DNA from: Athripsodes cinereus
Lineage: Eukaryota; Arthropoda; Insecta; Trichoptera; Leptoceridae
NCBI GenBank assembly: GCA_947579605.1
Contig: OX388313.1
Coordinates: 27,097,214-27,161,213, forward strand
DNA length: 64,000 nt
Direction of reading: 5' to 3'
Position 1 is the first letter of the stretch. Each line of letters opens with the position of its first letter. The position numbers were made by a program, and so were the translations under genes. The notes under the pieces were generated by a model. It saw only the letters and a program-made list of their open reading frames with translations. It was not told where the DNA came from and did not search any database. This document shows, piece after piece, positions 10,768 through 22,554 of this stretch.

Positions 10768-11177
10768 CAAATTTTATTTAGAACGAGTTACATAATATGA
10801 CGTGTTTAGCAAAACCATAGACAGTAAAACGAGGCGTTTCGTGATAAGTGTTTTTTTTTATTCTAAGTTCAAAATTTCCAGAAGTAGGTAACACAAAAAT
10901 ATACCTAGGTATTTTTATAATTGTTGTGAATGTTATGGAGACAAAAACTTTACTATAAACCATTAATATTTTATCCTACGTGCGACCAAGGTTTCAACAG
11001 GAATTCTGTCATTCTCATGCGCAGTGTTTGACGCATTATTGGAAAGTTTTTGACTCTAAACATCTATAATAATGTTTATAAACTACGATAACGTAACAGC
11101 TAAATCACTTAATATTATTTTTAATTTTCATTGCCAATAGGTCTCCTAATATTTTATGTAAGAATTTGATGGTACTT
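10768..11177. other. A+T-rich stretch, nothing seen
   Basis: No supported feature was found. Confidence 0.4.
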
Positions 11178-11305
11178 GAAAAGCAGTTAGTTATTCGTAA
11201 GCATCTTGTATAAGAAATTCAACATCTGTGAATTAGCGATCAGGCATGCCACCCATGCTGAATATCTTATGTTTTATATCATGGAAAAGGCGATCGGTGT
11301 ATTTA
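11178..11305 (+). repeat. Family B repeat, degraded
   Basis: Recognisable by TATTCGTAAGCATCTTGTAT, GCCACCCATGCTGAATATCTT and a decayed tail. The conserved hairpin is lost. Confidence 0.5.
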
Positions 11306-11774
11306 TTTTGAGATATATAGAAAAAATAGACTATCGATAAATTCAATAGTTCGATTCGATTTTATATATTTTTAGTATACCTATAACAAATACAAGATAT
11401 TGAAACTCAGCTGAATAGTCCAGATATCGAATAGTTACCGGATTCCCATTACATCTCTAATTAAGCTTTATAATAATATCTACTCATCGTCTGAGGATCG
11501 TGACCTTTCACGTCGCATTGTGGCTTACCTGGTTTTATATGAATTGTATTTATAATAATAATAATAATAATAATAAGTAATGTAACTTTCTCCGCGAATA
11601 CCTTACTCTATTATTTATTATTTTTATAATTTATTGTTGACACCATTAACTAAATAAATACGTTTTGTGATTGAGAATGGAGTAGGTTATTGTGGTTATT
11701 AGATTCATCAACTGCATTAGTAATTGTCTATTAAATTGGCGACGTTCGGTGGCAATTTATAATTTAAAAAAATG
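11306..11774. other. A+T-rich stretch with ATA-type microsatellite
   Basis: Contains an (ATA)n run near 11551-11575. A hAT-like end may be present near 11440-11462 (CATTACATCTCTAATT, compare 40507-40570). No gene was seen. Confidence 0.3.
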
Positions 11775-11780
11775 TAATTA

Positions 11781-11985
11781 GTGGTGTGAGAAAGTGCGGA
11801 AGTATGAGAATAACATGGTTTAAACACGTGGATCAAATTCTCAAGAACGGCCACGTGTTGTGTAATAGAAATCGGCGTACATGAATGTAGAGGAAGTGAA
11901 AGAAGTATATGGCGTTCCATCCTCTCTGTCTGAGTGTCTACCTCGCTTAGGACACAGCATGAGGGTAAAGATAGAAAGACATAAT
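11781..11985 (+). pseudogene. RTE 3' end relic, C-terminal coding part
   Basis: Aligns with the RTE copy at 47430-47640: GTGTGAGAAAGTGCGGAAG, CACGTGGATCAAATTCTCAA, AATGTAGAGGAAG, GGCGTTCCATCCTCTCTG and a GAGGGTAAAGATAGAAAG tail. It has internal deletions and frame damage. Confidence 0.8.
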
Positions 11986-11989
11986 ATTA

Positions 11990-12130
11990 TTTATGTTGAT
12001 ACTATTACTCGTTTGTACAATTTTTCGATAATTGTATGAATATTCTGTAAAAATGAATCAGTCAGGATTACAGGATCTTATAAATATCATTTTTATGGTA
12101 ACGATTTAACCTTCTTGTCTCACAGCATCA
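11990..12130. other. Short A+T-rich spacer
   Basis: No supported feature was found. Confidence 0.3.
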
Positions 12131-12331
12131 ATTAAAATTCCATAAGTTGTCTACCCATTTCAAACGTTGTACACCTTCAAAGCGTTTTTTTATGGCCACC
12201 ACGAAACTTCTGAGTGCGTGGACATTTTTCGACCTATCCAATCTGGTCACTCCGCCGACCAATCTCCACATCTTTATGTAAGTTTTGCACCCGCCCAAAA
12301 CTTTAAGGGCAACATTAGCAACTTCTGAAAG
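12131..12331 (-). other. Unrecognised 67-codon open stretch between stops
   Basis: Minus-strand frame open between stops at 12332-12334 and 12128-12130. Composition is protein-like rather than A+T-random: it contains KVLGGCKTYIKMW, RLVGGVTRLDRSK and FEGVQRLKWVDNLW. Local G+C is higher than the flanks. It may be a relic of a transposon protein or a host pseudogene exon. No splice sites were assigned and the family is unknown. Confidence 0.3.
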
Positions 12332-12572
12332 TCACAATCCTTAGCAGGACTAGCCCCATTTGTAAACATCTATCGCCTTAAGTTGTACACACATTTTGCT
12401 GCATTGTGGAAATGAAATATCTGTCGGGTACATTTACTTTAAAGGTGTCGTGTTCGTAACTAATTTATAACTTTTATTCACCTGTCTTGACATTCTTAAA
12501 TGAGCGTATAAAGTGTGATACTTAACTGATGACTTAGTTAATCTCGGCTTAGTTAAGCACTGTTGCGAAAAC

Positions 12573-12740
12573 CAATAAACCACTACTTATGTAGGCACAA
12601 AATGAACTTTTCTACCTTTGACTCCATTTCAAGATCATGCGCATCATTGGCACTTACAATAAACCACTACTTATGTAGGCACAAAATGAACTTTTCTACC
12701 TTTGACTCCATTTCAAGATCATGCGCATCATTGACACTTA
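12573..12740. repeat. Tandem duplication, two 84-base units
   Basis: The segment starting AATAAACCACTACTTATGTA recurs 84 bases later with one or two changes. As the period is a multiple of three, an artefactual plus frame covers both units. This is a recent local duplication with no coding evidence. Confidence 0.9.
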
Positions 12741-13814
12741 CAATATAACAGAAAAAAACACAATTTTATAGATAATTTTGAAAAATATCTTTCGTTGACT
12801 AGTTCACTCATCTTAGTTTTCTCTAAAATCGCATTGGCCCAAAATAAAATCGGTTGCCCTTAATGTCGTGTATTGTTTAAATCAATCCTTTTTATGTTTA
12901 GTATTTGTTCTATGTGGTATTGCATGTTTTGTTTTATAGGTGGTAATTATTTCTTGCATGTGTTGGATAATTATTATTCCTATTTGCTTATGACAAGTTT
13001 TAATATTGAATTTTAAATGATGTTAAATTTTGAATTTTAAATTTTGAGAGATTTTATGATATTTTTATATTTTTAATTTTATTTTTCATGACTCATTGTA
13101 TTGTTTTTATTGCTTATTTTTTTATTGTTTAATCCTACGATTATTGCTTTGTGAGCAATATTCTATTAATTTTCTTTACATAATTTACTCTATTCTATTG
13201 TAATTGTTGTTTGTTGATTTATCTGTTGTGTTTAGTTATGAATGTTTCGTAGAGCACATAAGGGTAATATAGGGATCTTCACTGGTTTGCTTATTGCTAA
13301 ATATGTTATAGACCATTGTATTTTTTGTATCAACTGTATGTATCCTGTAAAATTGAAATAAATAAATAAATGTCCCAGTAGAGTATAATAATAATAATTA
13401 GTTTATCCATCTAATCTTTTATACCACATTAATAATTGAGATTAAAAAAATAAAGTTTTTTTATAGGATATATATTTATATTATCCTTACACCCGTTTTC
13501 TTTTCTTCACCATATTCACATTTTTTCAATACAAGACTACAAATATTTATTTTTTCAGGAAATCAAACCCCCAAACAGGTCGCTAAAATTTTATTAATTT
13601 AGTTTACATATTTTTCAAGATACTCAGAATCGAGGGACTATCTATACTATTTATAGAATAAAGAAGACACAAATTTGTTCTTTCTAGGATGTTGTCGATC
13701 CTGAGAACTAAGTTTTTGTTACACGCAAATTTATGAAATGTATAGAGCGTATATTTTACTAGATCAGGTATGGGTAGTGTATATTAAATATAATCAATAA
13801 ATTATCAATTTATT
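12741..13814. other. A+T-rich stretch with a LINE tail
   Basis: At about 13310-13372 a 3' tail ends in TTGAAATAAATAAATAAATG and resembles other LINE termini in the window. An acceptor-like run at 13546-13559 (TTTATTTTTTCAG) leads only to short frames. Nothing else was supported. Confidence 0.35.
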
Positions 13815-14052
13815 CCCCCAAAGAACAGCTCTCCCACTCTTATCTGTTAGTTTTCGAGTGTACTGTAAGAGACAGATATTCGTAAAACATTTAACATCTT
13901 CAGTTCAGCGGTGAGGCATGCCATTCATCCTGCACGTATTTACGTTTTTTTGACACGGAAGGAACGACTTGCACGTTTATTTCATGGGTTTGATCCGCAG
14001 GCTACCTTACTTGTGGTTAATTCCGTGATAGTATGCATGTATGAATGAATAA
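13815..14052 (+). repeat. Family B repeat, near full length, GAAT tail
   Basis: Contains CTCCCACTCTTATCTGTTAG, TTTTCGAGTGTACTGTAAG, GTATTCGTAAAACATTTAAC and the central and tail blocks, with a degraded hairpin. It ends in TATGAATGAATAAAC, a GAAT-type tail unlike the TAG tails of other copies. LINE tail sequence (about 14060-14100, minus) follows directly. Confidence 0.8.
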
Positions 14053-14109
14053 ACAATCAACATACAGAGAGCTAGTTTATCGCAAAGGCGCGATCTTACC
14101 CAAATAATA

Positions 14110-14482
14110 GGTCAACTTCTACTATAGGTTATCCAGTGGTACCCATTACGAAAATATGTATTGATGATCATAGTTGTAGGTATTTTTATTATCCTTCACT
14201 GTATACCGTAACAAAATATCATTGAAACCATATGGGAGCGAGGGGGTGCATTTTCTCCTGATTGCAATATTATTTAAATGCAAAATAATATTGCAATGAC
14301 ATGAAATTCTACTATGTAGATGCTGCCCCATCTACATAGTAGAAATTCTACTATGTAGATGGCTGCCCCATGATATCTTGTTACGGTGTACAGTGAAAGA
14401 TATTAAAAATAAATACTACTATGATCATCAAAATATATTTCCTAACTGGATACTACTGGATAACCTATAGTAGAAATTGACC
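14110..14482. mobile_element. Foldback MITE with 8-base target duplication
   Basis: The ends GGTCAACTTCTACTATAGG and CCTATAGTAGAAATTGACC form long inverted arms that extend through GATGATCATAGT and CCTTCACTGTA sequences to a duplicated centre (ATTCTACTATGTAGAT, twice). AAATAATA lies directly on both sides (14102-14109 and 14483-14490), an 8-base target duplication as made by hAT or P-type transposases. It appears to have inserted in a LINE 3' tail. No coding capacity. Confidence 0.8.
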
Positions 14483-14490
14483 AAATAATA

Positions 14491-15034
14491 TAGGTACCGT
14501 AGGTACACAAAACCAAAAAGGATATGTAGGTAGATTCTTGATATCTTGATAGGTACCTACTATTATAATACATAGGTAATGATTCTCTTATTATATATTT
14601 TATTTTATAAGTTTCTTGAGTTGAGAGTGAGCCTTATAATAATGGGTTAATCATATGACCAAAAACCTGTTGTACAGACTCTGTAAGTAACTATATAGTA
14701 GAGTATAGGTATTACCTACTTTATATACTATAACTATACTACTACTACAAGTATGTAGTGAATCTAGGTCGACACCACATACAGACATAGTAAGTACATA
14801 CATATTATAATATTATTGTTGTTATTATTATTATGTAGTGTACAGTGCAACATACATAGGTCGTTGTATTACATGCGTTTTGTACAGATGTTATAACACT
14901 TCTAGATGTATTAACTCAATGGTTACATATTTTTACGTTTAGTTTAGTGGGTTCGATTTCCGGTTAGATTATAATTATGTTTGCGTTGTTGCTCCGTAGA
15001 ACGTTCGATAATGTTATCTATTTCACTGTTTTAT
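14491..15034. other. A+T-rich stretch, nothing supported
   Basis: Many short TAGGTA and TACTA runs, but no definable element or exon. Confidence 0.35.
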
Positions 15035-15248
15035 GCAAGTTTTTTAATGTCCTGTAAGATGTGACAAATATGACAATTAACATCTTCAATTCAGCAGTTA
15101 CAAAGTACGCCACTCATTCTAAATGTTTTTTTCGTACAGAAGGTACAACTGAGAGGACATGTTAATATATATTTAATACATGCAGTTAATATAATGGCAA
15201 CACTTTTTGTAGGAAATCCTGTGTTGGTATTGATTGATAGATAAGTAA
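15035..15248 (+). repeat. Family B repeat, GATA tail
   Basis: Diverged copy with AATGTCCTGTAAGATG, CATCTTCAATTCAGCAG, GCCACTCATTCTAAATG and GAGAGGACATG blocks; the tail reads TTGATTGATAGATAAG. Confidence 0.65.
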
Positions 15249-15267
15249 ATGTTTAAGATTTTTCAAA

Positions 15268-15510
15268 ATGAATCAAAACAAAAACAGTAAAAACACTGTT
15301 TACATTTCACTCTTAAGGGCCGGCCGGCCAAAACCGCCATCGTGGAAATCATTTAAACCTACTTTTTCTTCAATCTCCCTACACCTCTCTGGACACCTCA
15401 TCTCGGCCTTCTGTTATTCACCAATTTGTACAACATATTTTTTTAATAATATCCTTGTAATACATTGTTTTTTCCTTATTTTATTTCTATTGAGATCATA
15501 TAAATAAATA
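15268..15510 (+). repeat. Repeat carrying a GGCCGGCCGGCC block, copy 1
   Basis: GGGCCGGCCGGCCAAAACCG followed by CATCGTGG at about 15316-15343 recurs at 20852-20880 as GGGCCGGCCGGCCAAAACCG followed by ACGTCGTGG. The embedding 79-codon frame shows no protein family. The rest ends in AAATAAATAAATG, suggesting a retroelement 3' region. Confidence 0.45.
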
Positions 15511-15771
15511 AATGATTATGAACTGAATTGTCCCTTCTTTTGTAAAATTCCTACGTACGCCCATGGTTATATTTCTATGCTGTACTATTTCTCAAGTCAT
15601 ATACCAAGTGAAGTAAAAATGGAACGCCTCATTGATCTATCCTTATAAATGACTCTATATAAAAACAAATCCTAACATTTTTATCATATAATTTTTTTTT
15701 ATCATACCTACTAACCTCTGTTACTTAATTTGAAAAAAAATCGCGATCGATTTTGGCGAACTTTCGCCATT
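15511..15771. other. Spacer with possible outer inverted repeat
   Basis: ATCGCGATCGATTTTGGCGAAC (about 15739-15760) is partly complementary to 16181-16218 (TTCGCCGAAATTGATCG), suggesting an older element that encloses the MITE at 15772. Confidence 0.3.
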
Positions 15772-16008
15772 GGGTGCGTCCAGATAGTAGAATGAGAACA
15801 TCAATTAATCATCAATCTTCAATCATTCGGTGACGATTCGGAGCATTTCTCCGTAGAAATATTCAAATTAATGCCTTCGTAACCCGTTTAAGGACGGGAA
15901 ACGATGGCATTTATTCGAATGTTTCATCGGAGAATGCTCCGAGTTGTCACCAAATGATTGAAGATTGATTATTGATCGACTTTTGCATCCTACTATCTGG
16001 ACCCACCC
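15772..16008. mobile_element. Palindromic MITE, 237 bases
   Basis: The ends GGGTGCGTCCAGATAGTAG and CTACTATCTGGACCCACCC are inverted, and the arms continue through ATCAATCTTCAATCATT and CGGAGCATTCTCCG-like sequence. ATT flanks both ends (15769-15771, 16009-16011), consistent with a 3-base target duplication. No transposase. Confidence 0.75.
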
Positions 16009-16019
16009 ATTAACTAGGC

Positions 16020-16165
16020 AATAATAATAATAATAATCTTTATTGCACAAAATTAGTATACAAAGAAGAAGATAAAACATGGTATCATAACAGTAGAATA
16101 CATTATTTTGTGCAATGGGCGAGTTAATTGCTGAAGCGCAATATCTTCCAACTAACCCATCGTTA
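16020..16165 (-). repeat. LINE 3' tail
   Basis: The minus strand shows GGGTTAGTTGGAAGATATTGC, GGCGAGTTAATTGC-like and CCCATTGCACAAA blocks and TTGTGCAATAAAGATTATTA, with a canonical AATAAA. Same family as 35876-36002 and 43155-43262. Confidence 0.75.
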
Positions 16166-17150
16166 AAACAATCGTTAGTTTGTTGAATGTTCGCCGAAAT
16201 TGATCGAAATTTTTAAATATCAAATATCAGAAAGTACATACATTGTCTAAATACATACTATTAAAAAATAAATTTTAAAAATGTCTCGCAATTGTTACAT
16301 AAATAATCCATCCAAAACAAGTCAAATCCTAACTAACGCTCTTACATTACCATAAGAAGGTGGGTTAACCTGAATATTTTATCTTATTTCAACCACATAT
16401 TAAATTTTAATTTATACAATTTCCTAGAAAAATAAGTGTTATAATATTGTCCGTCGTTAAATTTGAACGCAGGTTAATTATTACAGCAGTTGTGGTGTTT
16501 GTTGCAAGAGAACGGGGAAATACCCGTGCAATGCCAGGTTGCGTAATTTAATTCTCTTAATTATTAATATTCTACTCATTAACCCTATGGCAGCCAGCGA
16601 CGAGATATCTAGTCCAAAAATTCTTGCACGTTTCACCAGAGACGAGATATCTCGTTCATAGTGAACGTGCGTGCTACGCCAAAACGAGATAATATTATAA
16701 ATCGTCAGTACCTTTTGGGGTACTTAGGCTTTTGAATATTACGTGTTGGCTAAAAATAAAAATATCTATAGCTTGATATTAGGAAATATAATCCACTGTA
16801 TACCTAAGCTATTTCGACATTTTCGACATGATACCATCATTTTTCACTAGGATAAAAATAAAAATGATAATGGTGGTTCAGTTGATGATGTTTTTAAATG
16901 CAACGAACACTGCACACTAACGTGGGTCTCAAGGCGGGATCTGCTACGTCACCCCTGTCCACCACCCACTGACGTGGTAGGGTCTGAGATGCAAATACTG
17001 GCTTAGTGTGGTACTGATGGACTTGAGAGAGTTAAAAAAATACACTTTTTACTAGCCCAAACGGATAAATAGGAGTTCTCGAATTCCTAAAATATCCGGG
17101 AAATGAGGCTATTTCAAAATAAGATAATAATTATTATTGAGATTATACCA
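16166..17150. other. A+T-rich stretch with a possible piggyBac-like end
   Basis: At about 16579 the sequence TTAACCCTATGGCAGCCAGC has the TTAA-CCC start typical of piggyBac-type termini, and GACGAGATATCT recurs nearby (16599, 16633). No matching right end was found. A G+C-richer segment at 16920-16990 (CACCCCTGTCCACCACCCAC) is unexplained. Confidence 0.3.
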
Positions 17151-17154
17151 ATGC

Positions 17155-17462
17155 GGTGTGGCTGATACTCGTTTATTTACTTGTTTTTCAGTTTATTTAT
17201 TTCATTACATGAACGGTAAAGGCTTTACAATATGGATTAACAAACATTAGTCCAAATAACACAAACATAACAAAATAAATATATCAATGATGGACATAAA
17301 TAGTACCAAAACATGCAGCTATACTTAGTTTACTCGGAAGATATCACATTTCTGCGATAAACTCGTCCATTATTGCAAAATTATTTGTATGTAGCATGTT
17401 GTAATCTTATAATTTTTGTCTAAATATTTTTAACAATAAAGTTTATTATTATATGTACTTAA
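17155..17462 (+). repeat. LINE 3' tails, two fragments
   Basis: The right part (17333-17462) has CGGAAGATATCACATTTCTG, GCGATAAACTCGTCCATTAT, TGTAATCTTATAATTTT and AACAATAAAGTTTATTATTA. The left part (17160-17330) is a minus-oriented tail-like segment beginning with T-rich TTTATTTATTTCA. Only untranslated sequence remains. Confidence 0.6.
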
Positions 17463-17639
17463 GTATTTATTTACGGCAGAGAAAGGATTAAAATAATTCT
17501 TTATGTTGTTGATGTAATGGCTAGGAACAAATTTAATTGATAAAGAATTGATAATGATTTATAAAGAAATTAGGTTCGCTTTTTGTAATAGTTTTTTGTA
17601 AGAAGATTGATCGGGTATGATTTTTTCATTTATTCTCTA

Positions 17640-17830
17640 CGATAATAGTTCTCTCACTCTTAAATATCACAGAAAAAAATCATCACGTAATACAATACAT
17701 TTCACACCTTCATCTCAATATTATGATATTGTATCCCTCCCATCCCGAATGTTTTGAGAGAATAACCTGTATGTTTATTGCAGTAAGTCCGTCGGCTACC
17801 ACATTTGTCATTTCTAGTTTGATCTTGATA
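17640..17830 (+). repeat. Family B repeat, degraded
   Basis: CTCTCACTCTTAAATATCAC, the central CTCCCATCCCGAATGTTTT and GGCTACCACATTTGTCAT mark a diverged copy without a tandem tail. Confidence 0.5.
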
Positions 17831-18519
17831 ATCGTCTTATAATATAATGATGTGTTACGAATACCTGATGCTTTCCACAGGATACTAGAAAAAGTTTATT
17901 CTTTCCATTCACTGATTAGAGATAGTATTCATAAACCGGTATTATAAACCGTTACTTAAAGATCACAGGTCAGTATCGATATAATAATGTTGTTATTTCA
18001 TACCCGTCTCATCTCTGCATTACTATCCTAATTATTCGGTACAAAATAATAATGTAGGTTCCAGTTGACTAGCCGTGTGCCATTTAATTAAAAAATCAGG
18101 TAACAGTGATTAACAATGAGTCTCATTATTAATTATTGATATTAAAAACAGTTACTAATTAGTTTTCAATTTAATGGTCATTTGCGTCAATTTAGATTAT
18201 TTGAAGTTAAATAAACTTATATTTTGTATAGTTTTTTATTCGATGCAATTTAGATGGTGTAATCACTATTAATGTTGGTTTAATAATAATTACATGGGAT
18301 GTAGGATTAATGTCAAATCCTCGCCTTCTTCTCGTGCCATGACAAGTCTCCCCTACATCTGTGGTCACTTGGGTGAATGTATCTCTTCTCCTCGCGAAGT
18401 TAAAAAATCCAACACTCCTTGGACATAATCTAATGGCAGATATTTTTGAGCTCACATTCTGCCATTAATCCTTCATATATTCTATCTTCTCTGTCTCTGA
18501 TGTCCAATATTATAGAATA
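17831..18519. other. A+T-rich stretch, nothing supported
   Basis: A minus-strand frame at 18207-18455 is somewhat G+C-richer (CCTTCTTCTCGTGCCATGAC) but has no identifiable domain or splice sites. Confidence 0.35.
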
Positions 18520-19166
18520 TTAGCTGACCCGGCAAACGTTGTTTTGCCATATACATTTGCCATATTATTATACTAATATCTTGTTTGTATCTTTTTTTTC
18601 TCAGTCTCTCCCTTTTTATATATATGTGTGTATGTATGTTTGTATATATGTATGTTCACTTTGTGAATATTTTTTTTTCTCTTTTTTTCCAAATTGCTTT
18701 AGATTATTGATTTTGTTTTTATCATTTATGTTTTTTTTTAAGTTAATACTTTTGGGTTAGTTGGAAGAGATCGCGCCTTTGCGATAAACTCGCCCTCTGT
18801 ATATTGATTGTATTTAATTTGAATGTATACCTTTTATGTAATTGTTTTTAATCAATGTACAGTAAAGAATGAATTAATAAATAAATATCGCTATTAATAA
18901 TAGGATTTGATGGAAGAAAGGTGAAAATTTAGGGCTGTATGTATTTTTTAATGCCTCAACATTAAAAAAAAGAAAAAAAATGTTTTCCTAAAAGTAAATA
19001 AAAAAATTCGGGGTAGACCACCCTTAACTTTTAGGGATATGAAAAATAGATGTTGGCCGATTCTCAGCCCTACCCGATAAGCACACAAAATTTCATCAAA
19101 ATCGGTCCAGCCGTTTCGGAGCAGTATGATAACAAACACAGTGACACGAGAATTTTATATATTAAA
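18520..19166 (+). repeat. Moth-type interspersed repeat interrupted by a LINE tail
   Basis: The left part begins AGCTGACCCGGCAAACGTTG; the right part (18893-19166) contains GATGTTGGCCGATTCTCAG, AAATCGGTCCAGCCGTTTCG and ACACGAGAATTTTATATATT. I recall this repeat as abundant in lepidopteran genomes. Between them (about 18556-18892) lies a plus-strand LINE 3' end: GGTTAGTTGGAAGAGATCGC, AACTCGCCCTCTGTATATTG and an AATAAATAAATA tail. The LINE insertion is therefore the younger event. Confidence 0.7.
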
Positions 19167-20559
19167 TAACAAAATATAATTTCTGGCATTCACAAATTTT
19201 GTTTAACAATAACATGTAGAAAAAAATAATTAAAATTGACCTTATTAGTTGTGAACTTTTCAAATATTTGCGTAATTTTATGATTGATGTCCACAAGGGC
19301 ACCTGATTAGAGCATTGCACATATTATTATAGTACATAGTTATTTCTTATTAACCGCATTATTTTATGGATAGTTTAATTCCGAAACCTATTATCTATCG
19401 CTACTTACTGATGTACTATTATTTTTACTTAATCTGCCGTTATTACTTATTACGTTTAACCTTCAATGTATATTTTTTTAAATGTAATTTCTACGTCATT
19501 TACGCAAAAAAGTACAGTGACCATAATCAATGTGATAAATTACTGCTCCTTGTAGTATAATCTCATCAAGATCTTGATTAGGTGAAATGAAGATTTAAGA
19601 CTACAATCGATGTCATTTGTTGTGTTGATTTTTTCCTTATTTAATCAGACTGCTAATATTTTGAATTCCATGTAATGGATTTTGGTCTCGAATTACGTTA
19701 TAAATTTACTTATTCATAAATTTTTATAAGCAATTCCAATAATTATTTTGAAATGAAAAAAAATATGTAGTCTTATTTTGTATGATAGTTCTTTTTAATG
19801 CAATCTTTCTACAGTGAAAGTGCTGGATGATAAATTGACCTAAATATTCTTCAATAAGTAAGCTACAGAAATATTTGTCGCTTTTTTCCTTCTCAAGAGA
19901 AAGTCTGATAATTTTAGAACCAGATTGAGATCACTTTTTTCACTTTTGTTCTTATTGTTTGTCGTATGGTCATCCAAACTTTTGTATTAACTGCCTATGA
20001 CAGTAATAATTTTCTGTGGAATCGCTCAACCAAAACGTTCGTACTTTTAACTTGTAGTATTTATCACAATTTTTATTTATTTATGAAAGTAGGTAACTTA
20101 TTATTTGAAATCTTTTTGTTTATATTTTATTAAATTTCTCACTCATGAAACGACCACCAATCTTTTTTATCGTAAAATCATTGCAATGTGCTTTTTGCGG
20201 TCTGATATTTTGAGTAATAAATTTGTGAGTAAATCATTTTGATGGAATCAAAATATGCAATGTTTGCGATTCATTGACTGGTTCATTATTGATTTGTTTT
20301 ACTTTTTAAGCTTGCAAGATATTGCTCTAATCTCTGTCTTTCGCTATTCAATTGTACATTAGAGGACATAGGTTAGAAATGAGAATCGTTAAAAAAAGGG
20401 ATTCTCATCGTCAATTGAGTCAATGAAGTAATTAATTAAAATAAAATAATAATTTGCCTCAGTCTAATTATACATAAGTATCAGTTATCTTAAATATCTG
20501 AGTCATCAAATAAGCATTCTTGAGAATAAGTTACCTAGTTTTATATTCACTAAATTTCA
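19167..20559. other. Long A+T-rich stretch, nothing supported
   Basis: Open frames here are A+T-biased with no splice context or homology. No repeat family was recognised. Confidence 0.4.
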
Positions 20560-20700
20560 CACTAGAGATCTAGAGGAACTAAATTATAAAGACAATCCAT
20601 TGTTCAAGACAGAAAGGCATAGAGATCTGCTGTTTTGGACGCCAAGGCCCTTCAAGAGCTATTCGGCTATCGGAAGTAAGTAAATAAGTAAAGTTCATAC
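20560..20700 (+). repeat. Retroelement 3' end with AAGT-type tail
   Basis: GAGATCTGCTGTTTTGGACG and CAAGAGCTATTCGGCTATC are followed by a tandem AAGTAAGTAAATAAGTAAAG tail. It resembles a LINE terminus that I recall from insect genomes. Family unproven. Confidence 0.5.
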
Positions 20701-20739
20701 AAAATGCGTCGTTTTTAAGATCGTCTGTTAGTTTATTAA

Positions 20740-20925
20740 TCATTGAAGAGAGACCCACCTCACACCTGGATATCTCAGGAGTTGTTAACTCCTATTTATC
20801 CGCACATTCCAACCAAAATTGTCTTCACGGGCGGGCATTGGGGAGGCCTGAAGGGCCGGCCGGCCAAAACCGACGTCGTGGGAATCTTTTATATTATTTC
20901 TCTCTTCAATGTTCCTTTTAGGCGG
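20740..20925 (+). repeat. Repeat carrying a GGCCGGCCGGCC block, copy 2
   Basis: G+C-rich segment with ACGGGCGGGCATTGGGGAGG and the same GGCCGGCCGGCCAAAACC block as near 15316. A frame covers it but matches nothing I recognise. Confidence 0.45.
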
Positions 20926-21981
20926 TAATAATGTTTATTGAGGATAATATTATATAGGTACCTACACAAGTAAAAAAAATAATACCTAATAAGGAGAAAA
21001 ATAAACAAAATGAGACAAAAATAATATAAACAGTAAAACATGATAATAAAATATTTACACAAATTGGTCAGTAGGTACAGAAGGCTAAAAGGTTATTAAT
21101 CAGATGATGACAGTGTATTTTCAAGAATACAAATGAAGTTTCTAATATTTTAGATTAAGATGTATAATATTATAATCACGTCTTCATTAGTCTAAGTACT
21201 CATCACTCAATAAAATGCGAAAAATATGTAAAGTTGTTAAATCATAATATAATAATTGCAATCATTGTTAGTAGAAATAACAATCAGTATGAATCTACAA
21301 AGAAAACTGACCTTAGTAACCTCAATTACCCTAATACTGACAAGATAATGCTCTTTAACAAGTAGCACAATATTATTATTATTGTACTCGCGAGTATTAC
21401 TAACAACAGGTACTCACTTCAGGTACTTGGTATCGGTATTATTGTTGTACCTTTTGCAAACAATGTTAATACATACCTAATAACAATTTTCATTATGAAT
21501 GAGTACCTATCGGGTACCTGCTATTGAATAGTTGTTAATTATTCCAATATTATTGATACTATTATTACCTTGTGATTATTCTAACAAGTACAATACCAAT
21601 TAGTACTGTTTTATCTGATATTATTTATTGGTTTTGTGGTAATGTTGTGGTAGTCTCTAAATATTATAACGAATGTTTGAAGTCAATAATTATTACCTTA
21701 CTACAATTATACCATCTATCCACCTGTTGCAAGTATTTTTTGTTTTAAGTAGGTACTGTTTTGTATTTATATATATTTTATTGTATTTACCTTTGTGTAT
21801 TTATATATTTTATGTCCTGATTATTATATATGGACACTGCTCGCCCCTCCTACACAAGTGTTTGTAAACTCTCTGGAGGGGTAAAAAACGTATTTGTTTT
21901 CCAGAAAATGTAAAAAATATGTATAGTAAATATGTAATAAACAGTGTTAATGTATTATGTTTAAATAAATAAATAAAAAAA
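20926..21981. other. A+T-rich stretch, nothing supported
   Basis: Dense TAATA and GGTACC-like motifs but no exon. A LINE-like AAATAAATAAAT run at about 21960-21975 directly precedes a family B copy. Confidence 0.35.
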
Positions 21982-22175
21982 TGCATATCCCACATTTGGG
22001 GTAGCCAGCGTACTAACTGAATATAATTAACATACAGATTGTCCCCTTTGTGCCAATAAAAAATACGTCATCCGGAATGGGTGGCATCCCTCATCGTTGA
22101 GTTATACCTATGTTAATTATTGTCTTAAATGCGAGGTTTTACAAACAGCTACCTTTTTCAGGAGACTCAAAAACT
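21982..22175 (-). repeat. Family B repeat
   Basis: In minus orientation the 3' hairpin (CTGGCTACCCCAAATGTGGG), the GGCACAAAGGGGACAATC segment, CCACCCATTCCGGATGACG and the 5' GAGTCTCCTGAAAAAGG block are all recognisable. Confidence 0.75.
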
Positions 22176-22554
22176 TGAAAAAATAAATAGAGTTTATTTT
22201 TATTCAGTTTATTTTTATTCTGGTATATTTTATTTTGACATTAGAAATGAGAGATATAGAGAGATTTTATTTAACTAAGTACTTAGTCATAGTTTATTGA
22301 CCGTTGCTGATGGTGACCTACTCCGCTCTTACAACATAAGCTTATAATCACATCTCAAATACCCTTATGACATGATAGTGTTTATCGCATACATATTATG
22401 ATACAAACATAACACTTATAATATAATTTATTCATACATAATTTGGGCATAACACGAGTTAAACTCCACCCATAAGACACATAATCGTATCACAAAACGG
22501 CGTATAAATGGTCTAGATTATTATTATTAACACTTTAAATACTGTCTTTTTCAG

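Noticed and set aside
15268..15507. Small plus-strand protein gene
   Set aside because: The frame coincides with a repeat block also present near 20852 and has no splice or homology support.
18948..19139. Minus-strand 63-codon frame
   Set aside because: It lies in a recognised interspersed repeat.
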